Origin: Protaetiibacter sp. | GTDB taxonomy: Bacteria; Actinomycetota; Actinomycetes; Actinomycetales; Microbacteriaceae | Length of the DNA stretch: 64,000 nt | NCBI GenBank assembly: GCA_030150265.1 | Contig: JASLGG010000030.1 | Coordinates: 59,840-123,839, forward strand | Direction: 5' to 3' | In this document: in pieces, positions 49,229-58,872 of the stretch | How positions within the stretch are numbered: position 1 is the first letter of the stretch | How the letters are laid out: every line of letters begins with the position of its first letter | Made by a program: the position numbers and the translations under genes | Notes under the pieces: model-generated | Told to the model about the DNA's origin: nothing | The model's database searches: none | Seen by the model: only the letters and a program-made list of their open reading frames with translations

Positions 49229-49732
49229 ATGGCCGCCGATGACGCCCCGCTGCCCGACCCGCGACAGGAGACCGAGTTCGAGCGGCTCGATCGGAACTGG
49301 ACCGAGATCCTGCAGGAGCTGCGCGTCGTGCAGACGGGCACCCAGATCCTCACCGGCTTCCTGCTGACCGTCGCGTTCCAGCAGCGTTTCGCCACGCTCG
49401 ACGGCTACCAGATCGTGGTGTACCTCGTGCTCGTCGCCCTGGCCGCCGTGGCGACGCTGCTCGCCCTGACGCCCGTGGGAATGCACCGCGCCCTGTTCCG
49501 GCACCAGGCCAAGCCGCAGCTCGTGAAGACCGGCAACGCGCTGCTGAAGCTCACCCTGCTCACGGTGCTCCTCACGCTCGCCGGCACCGCGCTGCTCATC
49601 TTCGACCTCGTCGCGGGGCACCCGGCCGGCTTCATCGCGGGAGGCATCGTGCTCGTGCTCGGCCTCGCGGGGTGGTTCGCGCTGCCCTCGGCGGCGCGCA
49701 TCCGGATGCGCGGCAACGGCGCCGGCCAGTAG
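49229..49732 (+). CDS. DUF6328-type membrane protein
   Basis: 167-residue polytopic protein of the DUF6328 group. An acidic N-terminus with RQETEFERLDRNWTEILQELRVVQTGTQILTGFLLT is characteristic; four transmembrane helices follow (about residues 38-55, 63-82, 103-126, 131-150). No catalytic motif is seen. Function is unknown in the family. Divergent from the hydrolase gene; its ATG follows a poor ribosome site, so leaderless translation is possible. A short GC-rich hairpin (49742-49759) follows the stop and might end transcription. Confidence 0.8.
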   Translation: MAADDAPLPDPRQETEFERLDRNWTEILQELRVVQTGTQILTGFLLTVAFQQRFATLDGYQIVVYLVLVALAAVATLLALTPVGMHRALFRHQAKPQLVKTGNALLKLTLLTVLLTLAGTALLIFDLVAGHPAGFIAGGIVLVLGLAGWFALPSAARIRMRGNGAGQ

Positions 49733-49795
49733 CACGCGCCCGGGGCCGGCGGAAGCCCCTTGAGGCATCGCCGCTCGCGGGATCGGCTGGATGCC

Positions 49796-50677
49796 ATGAG
49801 CCGCACCCTCGTGAACCCCGTCACGCGCTATCACGCCGAAGGCTTCCCCTGGCAGGAGCAGGAGCAGCCGGGGCTGACCTCGCTCACGGAGCCGACGCCC
49901 GACCACGGTGAGGACAGCTACCGCGGCAGCGGGCGACTCGCGGGGATGCGCGCCCTCATCACGGGCGGCGACTCGGGCATCGGTCGCGCGGTGGCGATCG
50001 CCTACGCGCGCGAGGGCGCCGACGTGGCGATCTCCTACCTGCCTGAGGAGGAGGACGATGCACGCGAGACCGCGGCATGGATCGAGAAGGCCGGCCGCTC
50101 CGCGGTGCGCCTGCCCGGCGACGTGCGCTCAGAGGGCCAGTGCGCCGAACTGGTCGAGCGCACCGTCTCGGAGCTCGGCGGCCTCGACGTGCTGGTGCTC
50201 AACGCGGGGTACCAGGAGAACCGCGACGGGCTCGAGAACATCCCGACCGACGAGATCGAGCGCGTCTTCGTCACCAACCTCTTCGCACCGATGTGGATCG
50301 CGCGCGCCGCGATCCCGCACCTCCGGCCCGGCGCATCGATCATCACGACCTCGTCGATCCAGGCGTTCCGTCCCTCCCCCCAGCTCATCGACTACGCCAT
50401 GACCAAGGCCGCGCAGGTCGCCTTCACCCGGGCGCTCGCACAGCAGCTCGGCGGACGCGGCATCCGCGTCAACGCGGTGGCCCCCGGGCCCATCTGGACG
50501 CCGTTGATCCCCGCCACGAGCTGGCCGGACTCGCTACCCGAGTTCGGCCAGGACACGCCGCTCGGCCGTGCCGGGCAGCCGGCCGAGCTCGCACCCGCCT
50601 ATGTCTTCCTCGCGTCCCCGGAGGCCTCCTACGTCTCCGGGGCGATCGTGCCCGTCACGGGCGGAAAGGGGCTGTGA
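49796..50677 (+). CDS. SDR-family oxidoreductase (YghA-like)
   Basis: 293-residue short-chain dehydrogenase of the extended N-terminus subtype seen in YghA and glucose/ribitol dehydrogenase-like stress proteins. Residues 1-40 form the extension (FPWQEQEQPGLTSLTEPTPDHGEDSYRGSG); the NAD site is ALITGGDSGIGRAVAIAYAREGAD; the active site is SSIQAF...YAMTKAAQ with Tyr and Lys. C-terminal GAIVPVTGGKGL is typical. ATG 49796 is the first start in frame with the conserved sequence. The next small gene overlaps its stop (TGATG), so the two are coupled. A protective role against reactive aldehydes or ketones is known for relatives. Confidence 0.9.
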   Translation: MSRTLVNPVTRYHAEGFPWQEQEQPGLTSLTEPTPDHGEDSYRGSGRLAGMRALITGGDSGIGRAVAIAYAREGADVAISYLPEEEDDARETAAWIEKAGRSAVRLPGDVRSEGQCAELVERTVSELGGLDVLVLNAGYQENRDGLENIPTDEIERVFVTNLFAPMWIARAAIPHLRPGASIITTSSIQAFRPSPQLIDYAMTKAAQVAFTRALAQQLGGRGIRVNAVAPGPIWTPLIPATSWPDSLPEFGQDTPLGRAGQPAELAPAYVFLASPEASYVSGAIVPVTGGKGL

Positions 50678-50943
50678 TGCCTGGACGACGCAACAACGCT
50701 CTCAAGGACCCGAAGCTCTACGAGGAGCTCCGAGACCAGGGGAACAGCAAGGAGAAGGCGGCGCGCATCTCGAACGCGGTGGCGAAGCGCGGCGCGAAGT
50801 CGGTCGGCCGCAAGGGCGGCGCGGCCGCGGACCTCGACGACCGCACCGTGCCGGAGCTGCGCTCGCGCGCCAAGGAGCTCGGGCTCAGCGGCTACTCGGG
50901 CAAGAAGAAGTCGGAGCTGATCGACATGATCCGCCACCACTGA
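50677..50943 (+). CDS. DUF7218 / Rho N-terminal-like small basic protein
   Basis: 88-residue, very basic protein. Residues 10-40 (KDPKLYEELRDQGNSKEKAARISNAVAKRG) are the ChaB-like/DUF7218 segment, and residues 53-88 (LDDRTVPELRSRAKELGLSGYSGKKKSELIDMI) form a SAP/Rho-N-like helix-extended-loop-helix for nucleic acid binding. ATG 50677 overlaps the SDR stop. The pair may belong to a stress-response unit; relatives occur widely next to stress genes in actinobacteria. Ku and LigD genes lie nearby but on their own units. Confidence 0.8.
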   Translation: MPGRRNNALKDPKLYEELRDQGNSKEKAARISNAVAKRGAKSVGRKGGAAADLDDRTVPELRSRAKELGLSGYSGKKKSELIDMIRHH

Positions 50944-50982
50944 CGGAGGCTGCGTCATCGGTGGCGGCTGCTCGACCGCGCC

Positions 50983-51789
50983 TCAGTAGACGAAGATCGG
51001 CAGCCAGCCGGGGTTGTGCGCGTGCACGATCGCGAGGAACACGATCGCGTCGAACAGCAGGTGCACCGCGAGCACGTAGCCGAGCGACCGGGTGCGGGCG
51101 AACAGATAGCCCTGCAGAAGGGCGAACGGGAACGTCAGCAATGGACCCCACGAGCGGTAGCCGAGCTCCCACAGGAACGAGACGAAGATCGCGGCCTGGA
51201 TGAGGTTCGCCGGCCACAGGGGCAGGTGGCGCCGCAGCAGGGCGAAGCAGGTGCAGATGAAGAACAGCTCGTCCCAGGTGCCCACCGCGTTGACGCCGAC
51301 GAAGAACCGGGCGAGCTCGGAGAGGTCGGTGATGTGCGGCCAGTTCTGGTAGGCGCCCGAACGGATGAAGTAGAACGGCAGCACGAGCCAGCCGAGCAGC
51401 GGCACCGCCACGAGGTAGCCGACCTCGAGCGGCGTCTTCATCTCGCGGCTGCGCCACGGGAAGCGGATGGCGCGGCGCTTCAGCAGGAGGCGGTCGATCA
51501 GGAACGGCGTGGCGACCGCGAGAGCCAGGACGGTGCCGATGCGGAAGAACGCACCCCACTCCACGTCGGCCTCCACCGAGGTGGTCGACACGATCGCGAT
51601 GCCGAGGCCGATGAGCGTGAGGTCGACGCCGAGCCTCCGATCGATCCCCCACGCGATGCCCACGGCAACCGCGAGCACCAGGTGGCCCCAGCCGGCCAGC
51701 TGCAGCCCGAAGAGCATGACCGCGGATGCGGCGAGCCCGATCGCGGGGACGAGCGCGCGCCGCGACCAGGGCTCGGCGAGGACGTCCAC
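50983..51789 (-). CDS. CPBP-like intramembrane protein with altered motif
   Basis: 268-residue polytopic protein with about eight helices. The CPBP-type motifs are present but diverged: WDELFFICTCFALLRR in place of EE-x3-R, FLWELGY, and a C-terminal VHLLFDAIVFL (H-x3-D). A first conserved Glu is replaced by Asp, so protease activity is uncertain. GTG 51789 is in frame with a typical start. It lies between the DUF7218 gene (convergent, 39 bases) and Ku (17 bases, same strand) and may be co-transcribed with Ku, though no functional link to end joining is known. Confidence 0.78.
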   Translation of the reverse strand: MDVLAEPWSRRALVPAIGLAASAVMLFGLQLAGWGHLVLAVAVGIAWGIDRRLGVDLTLIGLGIAIVSTTSVEADVEWGAFFRIGTVLALAVATPFLIDRLLLKRRAIRFPWRSREMKTPLEVGYLVAVPLLGWLVLPFYFIRSGAYQNWPHITDLSELARFFVGVNAVGTWDELFFICTCFALLRRHLPLWPANLIQAAIFVSFLWELGYRSWGPLLTFPFALLQGYLFARTRSLGYVLAVHLLFDAIVFLAIVHAHNPGWLPIFVY

Positions 51790-51806
51790 CCCGCCAGCTT
51801 GCCAGG

Positions 51807-52652
51807 CTAGGCGGACTTCGTCTTCGCCGGGGCCTTCTTCCTGGCCGGGGCCTTCTTGGCGGGTGCCGCATCCGAGCGCCGCTTCTCGACCGAGCGCTTG
51901 AGCGCCTCCATGAGGTCGAGCACCTCGCCTCCCCCGGCCGTCTCGCGTCCGAAGGTCGCCTCGGTGTCGAGCGCGTCGCCCTGCTCGAGCTTCGCCTCGA
52001 CGAGCGTGCGCAGCTGCTCCTGGTAGTCGTCGGTGAACTTCTCGGGCGTGAAGTCGGAGGCGAAGCTCTCCACGAGCTGCTTCGACATCGTCAGCTCCGC
52101 ATCCGTGATGCGCGGGGCCTCGTCGAGCTCGGGGAACCGCGCCTCCCGCACCTCGTCGTCCCAGAGCAGCGTCTGCATCGTCAGCACCCCGTCGCGCACC
52201 CGCAACGCCGCCAGCCGGGTCTTCTGCCGGAGCGCGAACTTGACGATCGCGGTGCGGTCGGACTCCTCGAGCGTGCGCATGAGCAGCACGTAGGCCTTCG
52301 TCGACTTCGAGTCGGGCGCGAGGTAGTAGCTCTTCTCGAACATGATCGGGTCGATCTGCGCCGTCGGCACGAACTCCACGACGTCGATGTCTCGACTGCG
52401 CTCCACGGGAAGGGCGGCGAAGTCCTCGTCGGTCAGGATGACCGTCTGCTCTCCGTCGACGTAGGCCTTGGCGATGTGCTCGTAGTCGACGGTCTCGCCG
52501 TCGATCTCGCACACGCGCTTGTAGCGGATGCGGCCGCCGTCCGCGTCGTGCACCTGGTGCAGTGGCACGTCGTGGTCCTCGGTGGCCGAGTAGAGCTTCA
52601 CCGGCACGTTGACGAGCCCGAAGCTGAGCGAGCCCTTCCAGATGGAGCGCAT
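51807..52652 (-). CDS. ku: Ku, non-homologous end-joining protein
   Basis: 281-residue bacterial Ku homodimer subunit that binds double-strand DNA ends and recruits LigD. Start RSIWKGSLSFGLVNVPVKLYSATEDHD is diagnostic; the beta-barrel core continues with MFEKSYYLAPDSKSTKAYVLLMRTLEESDR and ARFPELDEAPRITDAELTMSKQLVESFA. The C-terminus is a Lys/Ala/Pro-rich tail (KKAPARKKAPAKTK) as in actinobacterial Ku proteins, which modulates DNA binding and LigD activity. ATG 52652 is the conserved start. Divergent from ligD with a 75-base spacer holding both promoters. Confidence 0.96.
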   Translation of the reverse strand: MRSIWKGSLSFGLVNVPVKLYSATEDHDVPLHQVHDADGGRIRYKRVCEIDGETVDYEHIAKAYVDGEQTVILTDEDFAALPVERSRDIDVVEFVPTAQIDPIMFEKSYYLAPDSKSTKAYVLLMRTLEESDRTAIVKFALRQKTRLAALRVRDGVLTMQTLLWDDEVREARFPELDEAPRITDAELTMSKQLVESFASDFTPEKFTDDYQEQLRTLVEAKLEQGDALDTEATFGRETAGGGEVLDLMEALKRSVEKRRSDAAPAKKAPARKKAPAKTKSA

Positions 52653-52727
52653 CCTCCATCGTCCCACCGGATGTGGACGGTGTGAACCCCGTTGTCACGG
52701 GGCGCGGCCGAAGGTTATGGTGCCTCG

Positions 52728-53648
52728 ATGGCTCCCCCGAGCGATCCGTCAGCCGAGCAGCAGGTGACCGTCGGCGGTCACCGGCTGCGCCTCACGCACC
52801 TCGACAAGGTCATGTACCCCGAGACGGGCACGACCAAGGCCGAGGTCATCGACTACTACACGCGCGTCGCGGAGTTCCTCATCCCGCACGCGAAGGACAG
52901 GCCAGCCACCCGCAAGCGCTGGGTATCGGGGGTCGGCACCGCAGCGAAGCCCGGGCAGGTGTTCTTCGAGAAGAACCTGCCCGACTCGGCCCCCTCGTGG
53001 ATCACCCGGCGCGAGATCCAGCACACCGACCATGTGAACAGCTATCCGCTCGTGAACGACCTCGCGACGCTCGTCTGGATCGCCCAGCAGAACGGCCTGG
53101 AGATCCATGTGCCGCAATGGCGCTTCGGCCGGAACGGCGTGCGGCGCAACCCCGACCGGATGGTGCTCGACCTCGACCCCGGCGAAGGCGCGGGGCTCGC
53201 CGAGTGCGTCGAGGTCGCCAAGCTGGTGCGGGCGATCCTGCGCGACATCGGGCTCGAGCCGATGCCGGTGACGAGCGGAAGCAAGGGCATCCACCTCTAC
53301 GCGGCGCTCGACGGCTCGCAGTCGAGCGATCAGGTGTCGGCGGTGGCGCACGAGCTCGCGCGTGCGCTCGAGGCCGACCATCCGGATCTCGTGGTGAGCG
53401 ACCAGCGCAAGACCGGCCGGGTGGGCAAGGTGCTGCTCGACTGGAGTCAGAACAACGGCAGCAAGACGACGATCGTGCCCTACTCGCTGCGCGGGCGGCT
53501 GCGTCCGACGGTCGCGGCGCCGCGCACCTGGCGCGAACTGCTCTCGCCGCAGCTACGGCAGCTCGAGTTCTCCGAGGTGCTCGACCGCCTGAAAGCGAAG
53601 GGGGACCCGCTCGCCGAACTCTCGGCGAGCCATCCACCTGGGGGCTGA
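52728..53648 (+). CDS. ligD: LigD polymerase domain, 5' part of an apparently split LigD
   Basis: 306-residue archaeo-eukaryotic primase/polymerase domain of LigD, which fills or adds nucleotides at DNA ends in NHEJ. Motifs: GHRLRLTHLDKVMYPETGTTKAEVIDYY, the metal-binding D148-x-D150 (MVLDLDPGEG), the KGIHLYA strand, and VVSDQRKTGRVGKVLLDWSQNN. ATG 52728 is the first start that fits the family. The frame ends at 53648 just after GDPLAELSAS, exactly where the linker to the phosphoesterase domain should begin; the linker ERLGAYRSMRDAGKTPEP continues one frame over. Dropping one G of the five at 53640-53644 joins the two parts into a normal POL-PE-LIG protein of about 824 residues. Confidence 0.9.
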   Translation: MAPPSDPSAEQQVTVGGHRLRLTHLDKVMYPETGTTKAEVIDYYTRVAEFLIPHAKDRPATRKRWVSGVGTAAKPGQVFFEKNLPDSAPSWITRREIQHTDHVNSYPLVNDLATLVWIAQQNGLEIHVPQWRFGRNGVRRNPDRMVLDLDPGEGAGLAECVEVAKLVRAILRDIGLEPMPVTSGSKGIHLYAALDGSQSSDQVSAVAHELARALEADHPDLVVSDQRKTGRVGKVLLDWSQNNGSKTTIVPYSLRGRLRPTVAAPRTWRELLSPQLRQLEFSEVLDRLKAKGDPLAELSASHPPGG

Positions 53649-53679
53649 GGTCGACGAGCGGCTCGGCGCCTACCGCTCG

Positions 53680-55203
53680 ATGCGCGACGCCGGCAAGACG
53701 CCCGAGCCGATGGGCGGGGAGACGGATGCCGCCGGCGGCACGGAGCCGTCGTTCGTCATCCAGGAGCACCACGCGACGCGACTGCACCACGACTTCCGGC
53801 TGGAGCGCGATGGCGTGCTCGTGTCATGGGCGCTCCCGAAGGGACTGCCGACCGACCCGGGCGTCAATCATCTCGCCGTGCAGACCGAGGACCACCCGCT
53901 CGCCTACGGCTCCTTCGAGGGAACCATTCCGAAAGGGGAATACGGCGCGGGCACCGTCACGATCTGGGACTCGGGACACTACGAGCTGGAGAAGTGGCGC
54001 GAGGGCGAGGAGGTCATCGTCACGATCCACGGGCGCACGCACGGCTCGCACCGCCTCGCGCTCATCCGCACCGGACGCGACGACGCCAAGCCGCAGTGGC
54101 TCATCCATCTCATGAAGGACCAGACGCCGCACCCCGAGCACGACGGCGACGAGCCGTATCGACGGCCCGCCTCGACCTCCCCCGGTCGCGGCCTGCGGCG
54201 CGGCAAGACGGTGGTCGGCTCACGGCGCGGAGGTGCGACGACGGTGCATCCCATGCTCGCGACCGCGGCCGACCCCGCCGAGCTGCGCGACCGCGAGGGA
54301 TGGCGCTACGAGATGAAGTGGGACGGCTTCCGCGTCGTCGCCCGCGTCTCGGGCGACGAGGTGGTGCTCACCTCCCGCAACGGACTCGACTTCACCCCGA
54401 CCTTCCCGGAGCTCGCCGTGCTCGCCGACGCCGTGCACGGCGATGCCCTGCTCGACGGCGAGATCGTGGCACCCGACGAGCACGGCGTGCCCCGCTTCGC
54501 GCGCATCCAGCAGCGCGCCGGGCTCACCGCACCACGCGATGTGGAGCGGGCGCGGCGGGCGGTTCCGGTGAGGCTCTACCTCTTCGACGTGATCGAGGAG
54601 GGCGGTCGCTCGCTCACGAACCTCCCCTACGACGAGCGCCGGCGGCGTCTCGAGCAGCTGGTGACCCCGAACGCGCTCGTGCAGGTGCCCCCCGCCGCCG
54701 GCGACGACCTCGACGCGGCGCTCGCGACGAGCGGCGAGCTGGGGCTCGAGGGCGTCATGGCGAAGCGCGCGGACTCGCCCTACCGTCTCGGGCGCCGCAG
54801 CCGCGACTGGCTCAAGCTCAAGCACGCCCTCGCCCAGGAGGTCGTGGTGGGCGGCTGGCGCACCGGCAACGGCGTCCGTGCCGGCACGATCGGCTCGCTG
54901 CTGCTCGGCATCCCGGATGCCGGCGGCCGGCTGCGCTACGCGGGCCGCGTCGGCACGGGGTTCGCCGACGAGGAGCTGGATCGCATCCGGGCGCGCCTCG
55001 ACGAGCTCGCGGCCGCGCACAGCCCGCTCGAGGAGGTGCCCTACGAGGACACCCGTGACGCGCACTGGGTGCGTCCGGAGCTGGTCGGCGAGGTGAGCTA
55101 CGCGGAGGCGACGCCCGACGGGCGGCTGCGGCATCCGGTGTGGCGCGGCTGGCGGCCGGACAAGTCCCCCGCGGAGGTGCGCTGGGAGCGCACAATGGGA
55201 TGA
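53680..55203 (+). CDS. ligD: LigD phosphoesterase and ATP-dependent ligase domains, 3' part
   Basis: 507-residue continuation of LigD. Residues ~24-140 are the 3'-phosphoesterase domain (FVIQEHHATRLHHDFRLERDGVLVSWALPKG; His30, His36 and Asp38 are metal-site residues), a Pro/Arg-rich linker follows, and from ~190 comes the ATP-dependent ligase with adenylated Lys213 in EMKWDGFR, the LDGEIVAPDEHG motif, LGLEGVMAKRADSPY and WLKLKH, and the OB domain with WRPDKSPAEVRWER at the end. The ATG at 53680 has no ribosome site; coding sequence in frame extends upstream to the frame change, so this is not a separate gene. Combined order matches mycobacterial LigD. Confidence 0.9.
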   Translation: MRDAGKTPEPMGGETDAAGGTEPSFVIQEHHATRLHHDFRLERDGVLVSWALPKGLPTDPGVNHLAVQTEDHPLAYGSFEGTIPKGEYGAGTVTIWDSGHYELEKWREGEEVIVTIHGRTHGSHRLALIRTGRDDAKPQWLIHLMKDQTPHPEHDGDEPYRRPASTSPGRGLRRGKTVVGSRRGGATTVHPMLATAADPAELRDREGWRYEMKWDGFRVVARVSGDEVVLTSRNGLDFTPTFPELAVLADAVHGDALLDGEIVAPDEHGVPRFARIQQRAGLTAPRDVERARRAVPVRLYLFDVIEEGGRSLTNLPYDERRRRLEQLVTPNALVQVPPAAGDDLDAALATSGELGLEGVMAKRADSPYRLGRRSRDWLKLKHALAQEVVVGGWRTGNGVRAGTIGSLLLGIPDAGGRLRYAGRVGTGFADEELDRIRARLDELAAAHSPLEEVPYEDTRDAHWVRPELVGEVSYAEATPDGRLRHPVWRGWRPDKSPAEVRWERTMG

Positions 55204-55220
55204 CGGGAGAGGAGCGCATC

Positions 55221-55382
55221 ATGGAACGCGACACCATCGACTACGAGCCGGACCCCGAGGACGAGCGGGAGGTGCCGCTCGAGGAGGAGGAGCCCTCTCC
55301 CCCGCCGACGCTCGATCCGGAGGAGCGCGTCGAGGAGGTCGAGGACGACGACGCCCTCCCCGACGAGGAGCGGCCGGTCTGA
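55221..55382 (+). CDS. Highly acidic 53-residue protein following ligD
   Basis: A 53-residue protein in which 25 residues are Asp or Glu and only four are Arg, with no Lys, plus several prolines (PSPPPTLDPEE). It is disordered by composition. ATG 55221 has GGAGAGGAG six bases upstream, a strong site; an alternative start at 55200 would overlap the ligD stop. Its position directly after ligD suggests co-transcription. Acidic disordered partners can mimic DNA or bind basic tails such as that of Ku; this is speculation. It might also be a chance filler gene. Confidence 0.6.
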   Translation: MERDTIDYEPDPEDEREVPLEEEEPSPPPTLDPEERVEEVEDDDALPDEERPV

Positions 55383-55398
55383 GGGGCCGGGCGTTCGG

Positions 55399-56940
55399 CT
55401 ACTCGACGACCTTGCCGACCACGACGGGGATCGCCCCGGTTGTGGGTGCGATGCCCGAAAGGCGCTCGGGAGCGAGCACGCGAGCGACCTGCTCGGCCGA
55501 CATGAGCCCCCGCCCGACCACGAGCTCCGCGATCGACTCGTTGGTCGTGAGCGCGGTGTGCGCGAGAGCGGCCGCCTCCGCGTAGCCGATGTAGGGCGTG
55601 AGCGCCGTCACGACGCCGACGCTCGAGGCCACCTGGCCCGCGAGCCGCGCCTCGTTCGCGACGATGCCGTCGACGCAGTTGACGCGCAGGGTGCGGCAGG
55701 CGTTCGTCATCCAGGCGAGCGACTGCAGGATCGAGTGGGCGATCACCGGCTCGAAGGCGTTGAGCTGCAGCTGGCCGCCCTCCGCGGCGGCCGTGACCGT
55801 GGCATCCGCGCCGATGACGCTGAAGGCGACCTGGTTCACGACCTCCGGGATCACCGGGTTCACCTTGCCGGGCATGATCGACGACCCCGCCTGGCGGGCA
55901 GGCAGGCTGATCTCGCCGAGGCCCGCCTGCGGTCCCGACGAGAGCAGCCGGAGGTCGTTGCAGATCTTCGAGAGCTTGACGGCCGCGCGCTTGAGCGTGC
56001 CGGAGAGGGTCATGAACACGCCCGTGTCGGCGGTCGCCTCGATGAGGTCGGGCGCCGTCTTGTGGGCGATGCCGGTGACCTCCTCGAGGTGGCGGCGCAC
56101 CGCCTCCGCGTAGCGCGGGTCGGCGGTGATGCCCGTGCCGATGGCGGTGGCGCCGAGGTTGATCTCGTTGAGCCACGGGATCACCTCGGAGAGCCGGTCG
56201 AAGTCCTCGGAGAGGGTGGTGGCGAAGCCCGCGAACTCCTGTCCGAGGGTCATCGGAACCGCATCCTGCATCTGGGTGCGGCCGACCTTCAGCACGTGCG
56301 AGAACTCCTGTCCCTTGGCGCGGAAGCTCGCCGTGAGGAGCTTGTGCTCCTCGAGCAGGCGCTGCAGGCCGAGCACCATGGCCAGCTTGATCGCCGTCGG
56401 GTAGACGTCGTTGGTCGACTGGCTGCGGTTGACGTCGTCGATCGGGTGCAGGCGGGCGTAGTCGCCCTTCTCGAAGCCGAGCGACTCGAGGGCGGCGTTC
56501 GCGATGACCTCGTTGACGTTCATGTTGGTGCTCGTGCCGGCGCCGCCCTGGATGACGCCCACCACGAACTGGTCGTGGAGCTCGCCCGCGATGATCCGCT
56601 CGCAGACGGCCTCGATGGCATCGGCCTTCGCGACGTCGAGCGCGCCGAGCTCGCGGTTGGCGCGCGCCGCGGCCTGCTTGACGAGCGCGAGCGCCCGCAC
56701 GAGATCGGGGTAGTTCGAGATGGCACGCCTGGTGATCGGGAAGTTCACGAGCGCCCGCGCCGTGTGCACGCCCCAGTACACATCGGCCGGGATGTCGAGG
56801 GTGCCGAGCGAGTCGGTCTCGGAGCGCGTCGGGCCGGATCCCGTGAGCAGCTCGCGCGCCCCGTCGGGGCCGGTCGTGAGGTGGTCCTCCGCCCCGACGA
56901 TGAACTGCTCAGAACTGGTCGGTCCGGTCGTGTCGGACAT
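55399..56940 (-). CDS. aspA: Aspartate ammonia-lyase (class II fumarase/aspartase family)
   Basis: 513-residue lyase of the fumarase/aspartase superfamily, probably forming fumarate and ammonia from L-aspartate. The signature GSSIMPGKVNPVIPEVVNQV and the GVIQGGAGTSTNMNVNEVIANAALE and DVNRSQSTNDVYPTA segments are intact, including the catalytic Ser loop. The MNVNEV and HPIDDVN sequences favour aspartase over fumarase. An N-terminal extension of about 35 residues precedes the ETDSLGTLDIP start of the family; a second possible start within it cannot be excluded. Single gene; convergent with the acidic protein gene (16 bases). Confidence 0.9.
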   Translation of the reverse strand: MSDTTGPTSSEQFIVGAEDHLTTGPDGARELLTGSGPTRSETDSLGTLDIPADVYWGVHTARALVNFPITRRAISNYPDLVRALALVKQAAARANRELGALDVAKADAIEAVCERIIAGELHDQFVVGVIQGGAGTSTNMNVNEVIANAALESLGFEKGDYARLHPIDDVNRSQSTNDVYPTAIKLAMVLGLQRLLEEHKLLTASFRAKGQEFSHVLKVGRTQMQDAVPMTLGQEFAGFATTLSEDFDRLSEVIPWLNEINLGATAIGTGITADPRYAEAVRRHLEEVTGIAHKTAPDLIEATADTGVFMTLSGTLKRAAVKLSKICNDLRLLSSGPQAGLGEISLPARQAGSSIMPGKVNPVIPEVVNQVAFSVIGADATVTAAAEGGQLQLNAFEPVIAHSILQSLAWMTNACRTLRVNCVDGIVANEARLAGQVASSVGVVTALTPYIGYAEAAALAHTALTTNESIAELVVGRGLMSAEQVARVLAPERLSGIAPTTGAIPVVVGKVVE

Positions 56941-57015
56941 CGCGCATCTCCTTCGATGGGGGTGTGTCCGAGTCTATGGCCGTGACCCGTGACACCCGGC
57001 ACCGATGCTGGATGC

Positions 57016-57236
57016 CTAGTCCGAGAACCCGAAGAGCTTGAGCAGGTGATTGCCGACGATGAGGTAGATGCCGAACAGCACCGCGAGACCGCAGAGCACG
57101 AAGAGGATCACCGACAGCGGTCGCCGCCAGGCGGCCTCCCCGTCGCCGAGGCGGAGGGCGAACGAGAAGAGCGTCACGACGAGGCACGCCGAGACAAGGG
57201 AGGCGGCGACGACGGTGATGAACGCCATCCAGTCGA

Positions 57237-57240
<4 letters not shown>
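57016..57240 (-). CDS. Small two-helix membrane protein coupled to pitA
   Basis: 74-residue protein with two transmembrane helices (WMAFITVVAASLVSACLVVTLFSFAL and PLSVILFVLCGLAVLFGIYLIVG) and a short loop GDGEAAWRR between them. ATG 57240 overlaps the pitA stop codon (ATGA), so translation is coupled. No known motif. It could be a small subunit of the phosphate transporter, like known micro-subunits of other transporters. Not to be mistaken for PhoU-like DUF47 partners, which are soluble. Confidence 0.75.
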
Positions 57241-58382
<1,142 letters not shown>

Positions 58383-58436
58383 TGGGGGCTATCAAAACAT
58401 GCCTCAGAGGCCTCGGCAACTTGCACGCGAACATCC

Positions 58437-58454
58437 GGTGACGAGCGGGTGAAC
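58437..58454 (-). promoter_or_regulatory. Possible PHO-box direct repeat upstream of pitA
   Basis: On the minus strand GTTCACC (58454-58448) and CGTCACC (58443-58437) are spaced at an 11-base period, the arrangement bound by actinobacterial PhoP (GTTCACC-like repeats). The site is 55 bases upstream of pitA. Only two units are seen and the second is imperfect, so it is a candidate only. Confidence 0.4.
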
Positions 58455-58557
58455 GCGTGCGCCCGAGCGGTCTCGCCGCCCCCGGACGGGGGAATGCCGG
58501 AGGCCGCCGCCCGGGCATACGATCCGGAGGGGTCTACCGAGGCGACAGGAGAACGGG

Positions 58558-58872
58558 ATGCGTTCCCGGACGGTGCTGGGCCTGATCGCGTTCCTCGCGA
58601 TCATCGTGGCCGCGATCAGCTTCGCCGTGGTCGACATCTCGACCTCGGCGGCCGGGGTCTGCCTGCGCGCCTCCCCGTCCTGTGCGGTCGGTGAGGACTC
58701 CGCTCGCGCCACCGTCTTCGCGATCGTCGGCGCCGTGGCGCTGCTCGGCGCGGTCGTGCCCGCCGTCGCCTGGCTGGTGAACGCCCTCTCGCCGCTTCAC
58801 CCCGTCGCGGAGGAGCAGCCGGAGTCCGAGCCCGCCGAGGCGCCGCCGGTCGCAACGCTCACAGGCGACTGA
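58558..58872 (+). CDS. Small membrane protein of unknown function
   Basis: 104-residue protein with two transmembrane helices: residues 5-27 (TVLGLIAFLAIIVAAISFAVVD) and about 50-75 (ATVFAIVGAVALLGAVVPAVAWL). The loop between them contains two Cys (VCLRASPSC), which may form a disulfide outside the membrane. The C-terminal tail is acidic and proline-rich. Its ATG is preceded by AGGAGAACGG. Divergent from pitA; converges on the helicase gene with a 14-base overlap. No family recognised. Confidence 0.7.
   Translation: MRSRTVLGLIAFLAIIVAAISFAVVDISTSAAGVCLRASPSCAVGEDSARATVFAIVGAVALLGAVVPAVAWLVNALSPLHPVAEEQPESEPAEAPPVATLTGD

Noticed and set aside
49742..49759. GGGGC/GCCCC hairpin after the DUF6328 gene
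   Set aside because: Only five pairs and no T-run; too weak to list as a terminator on its own.
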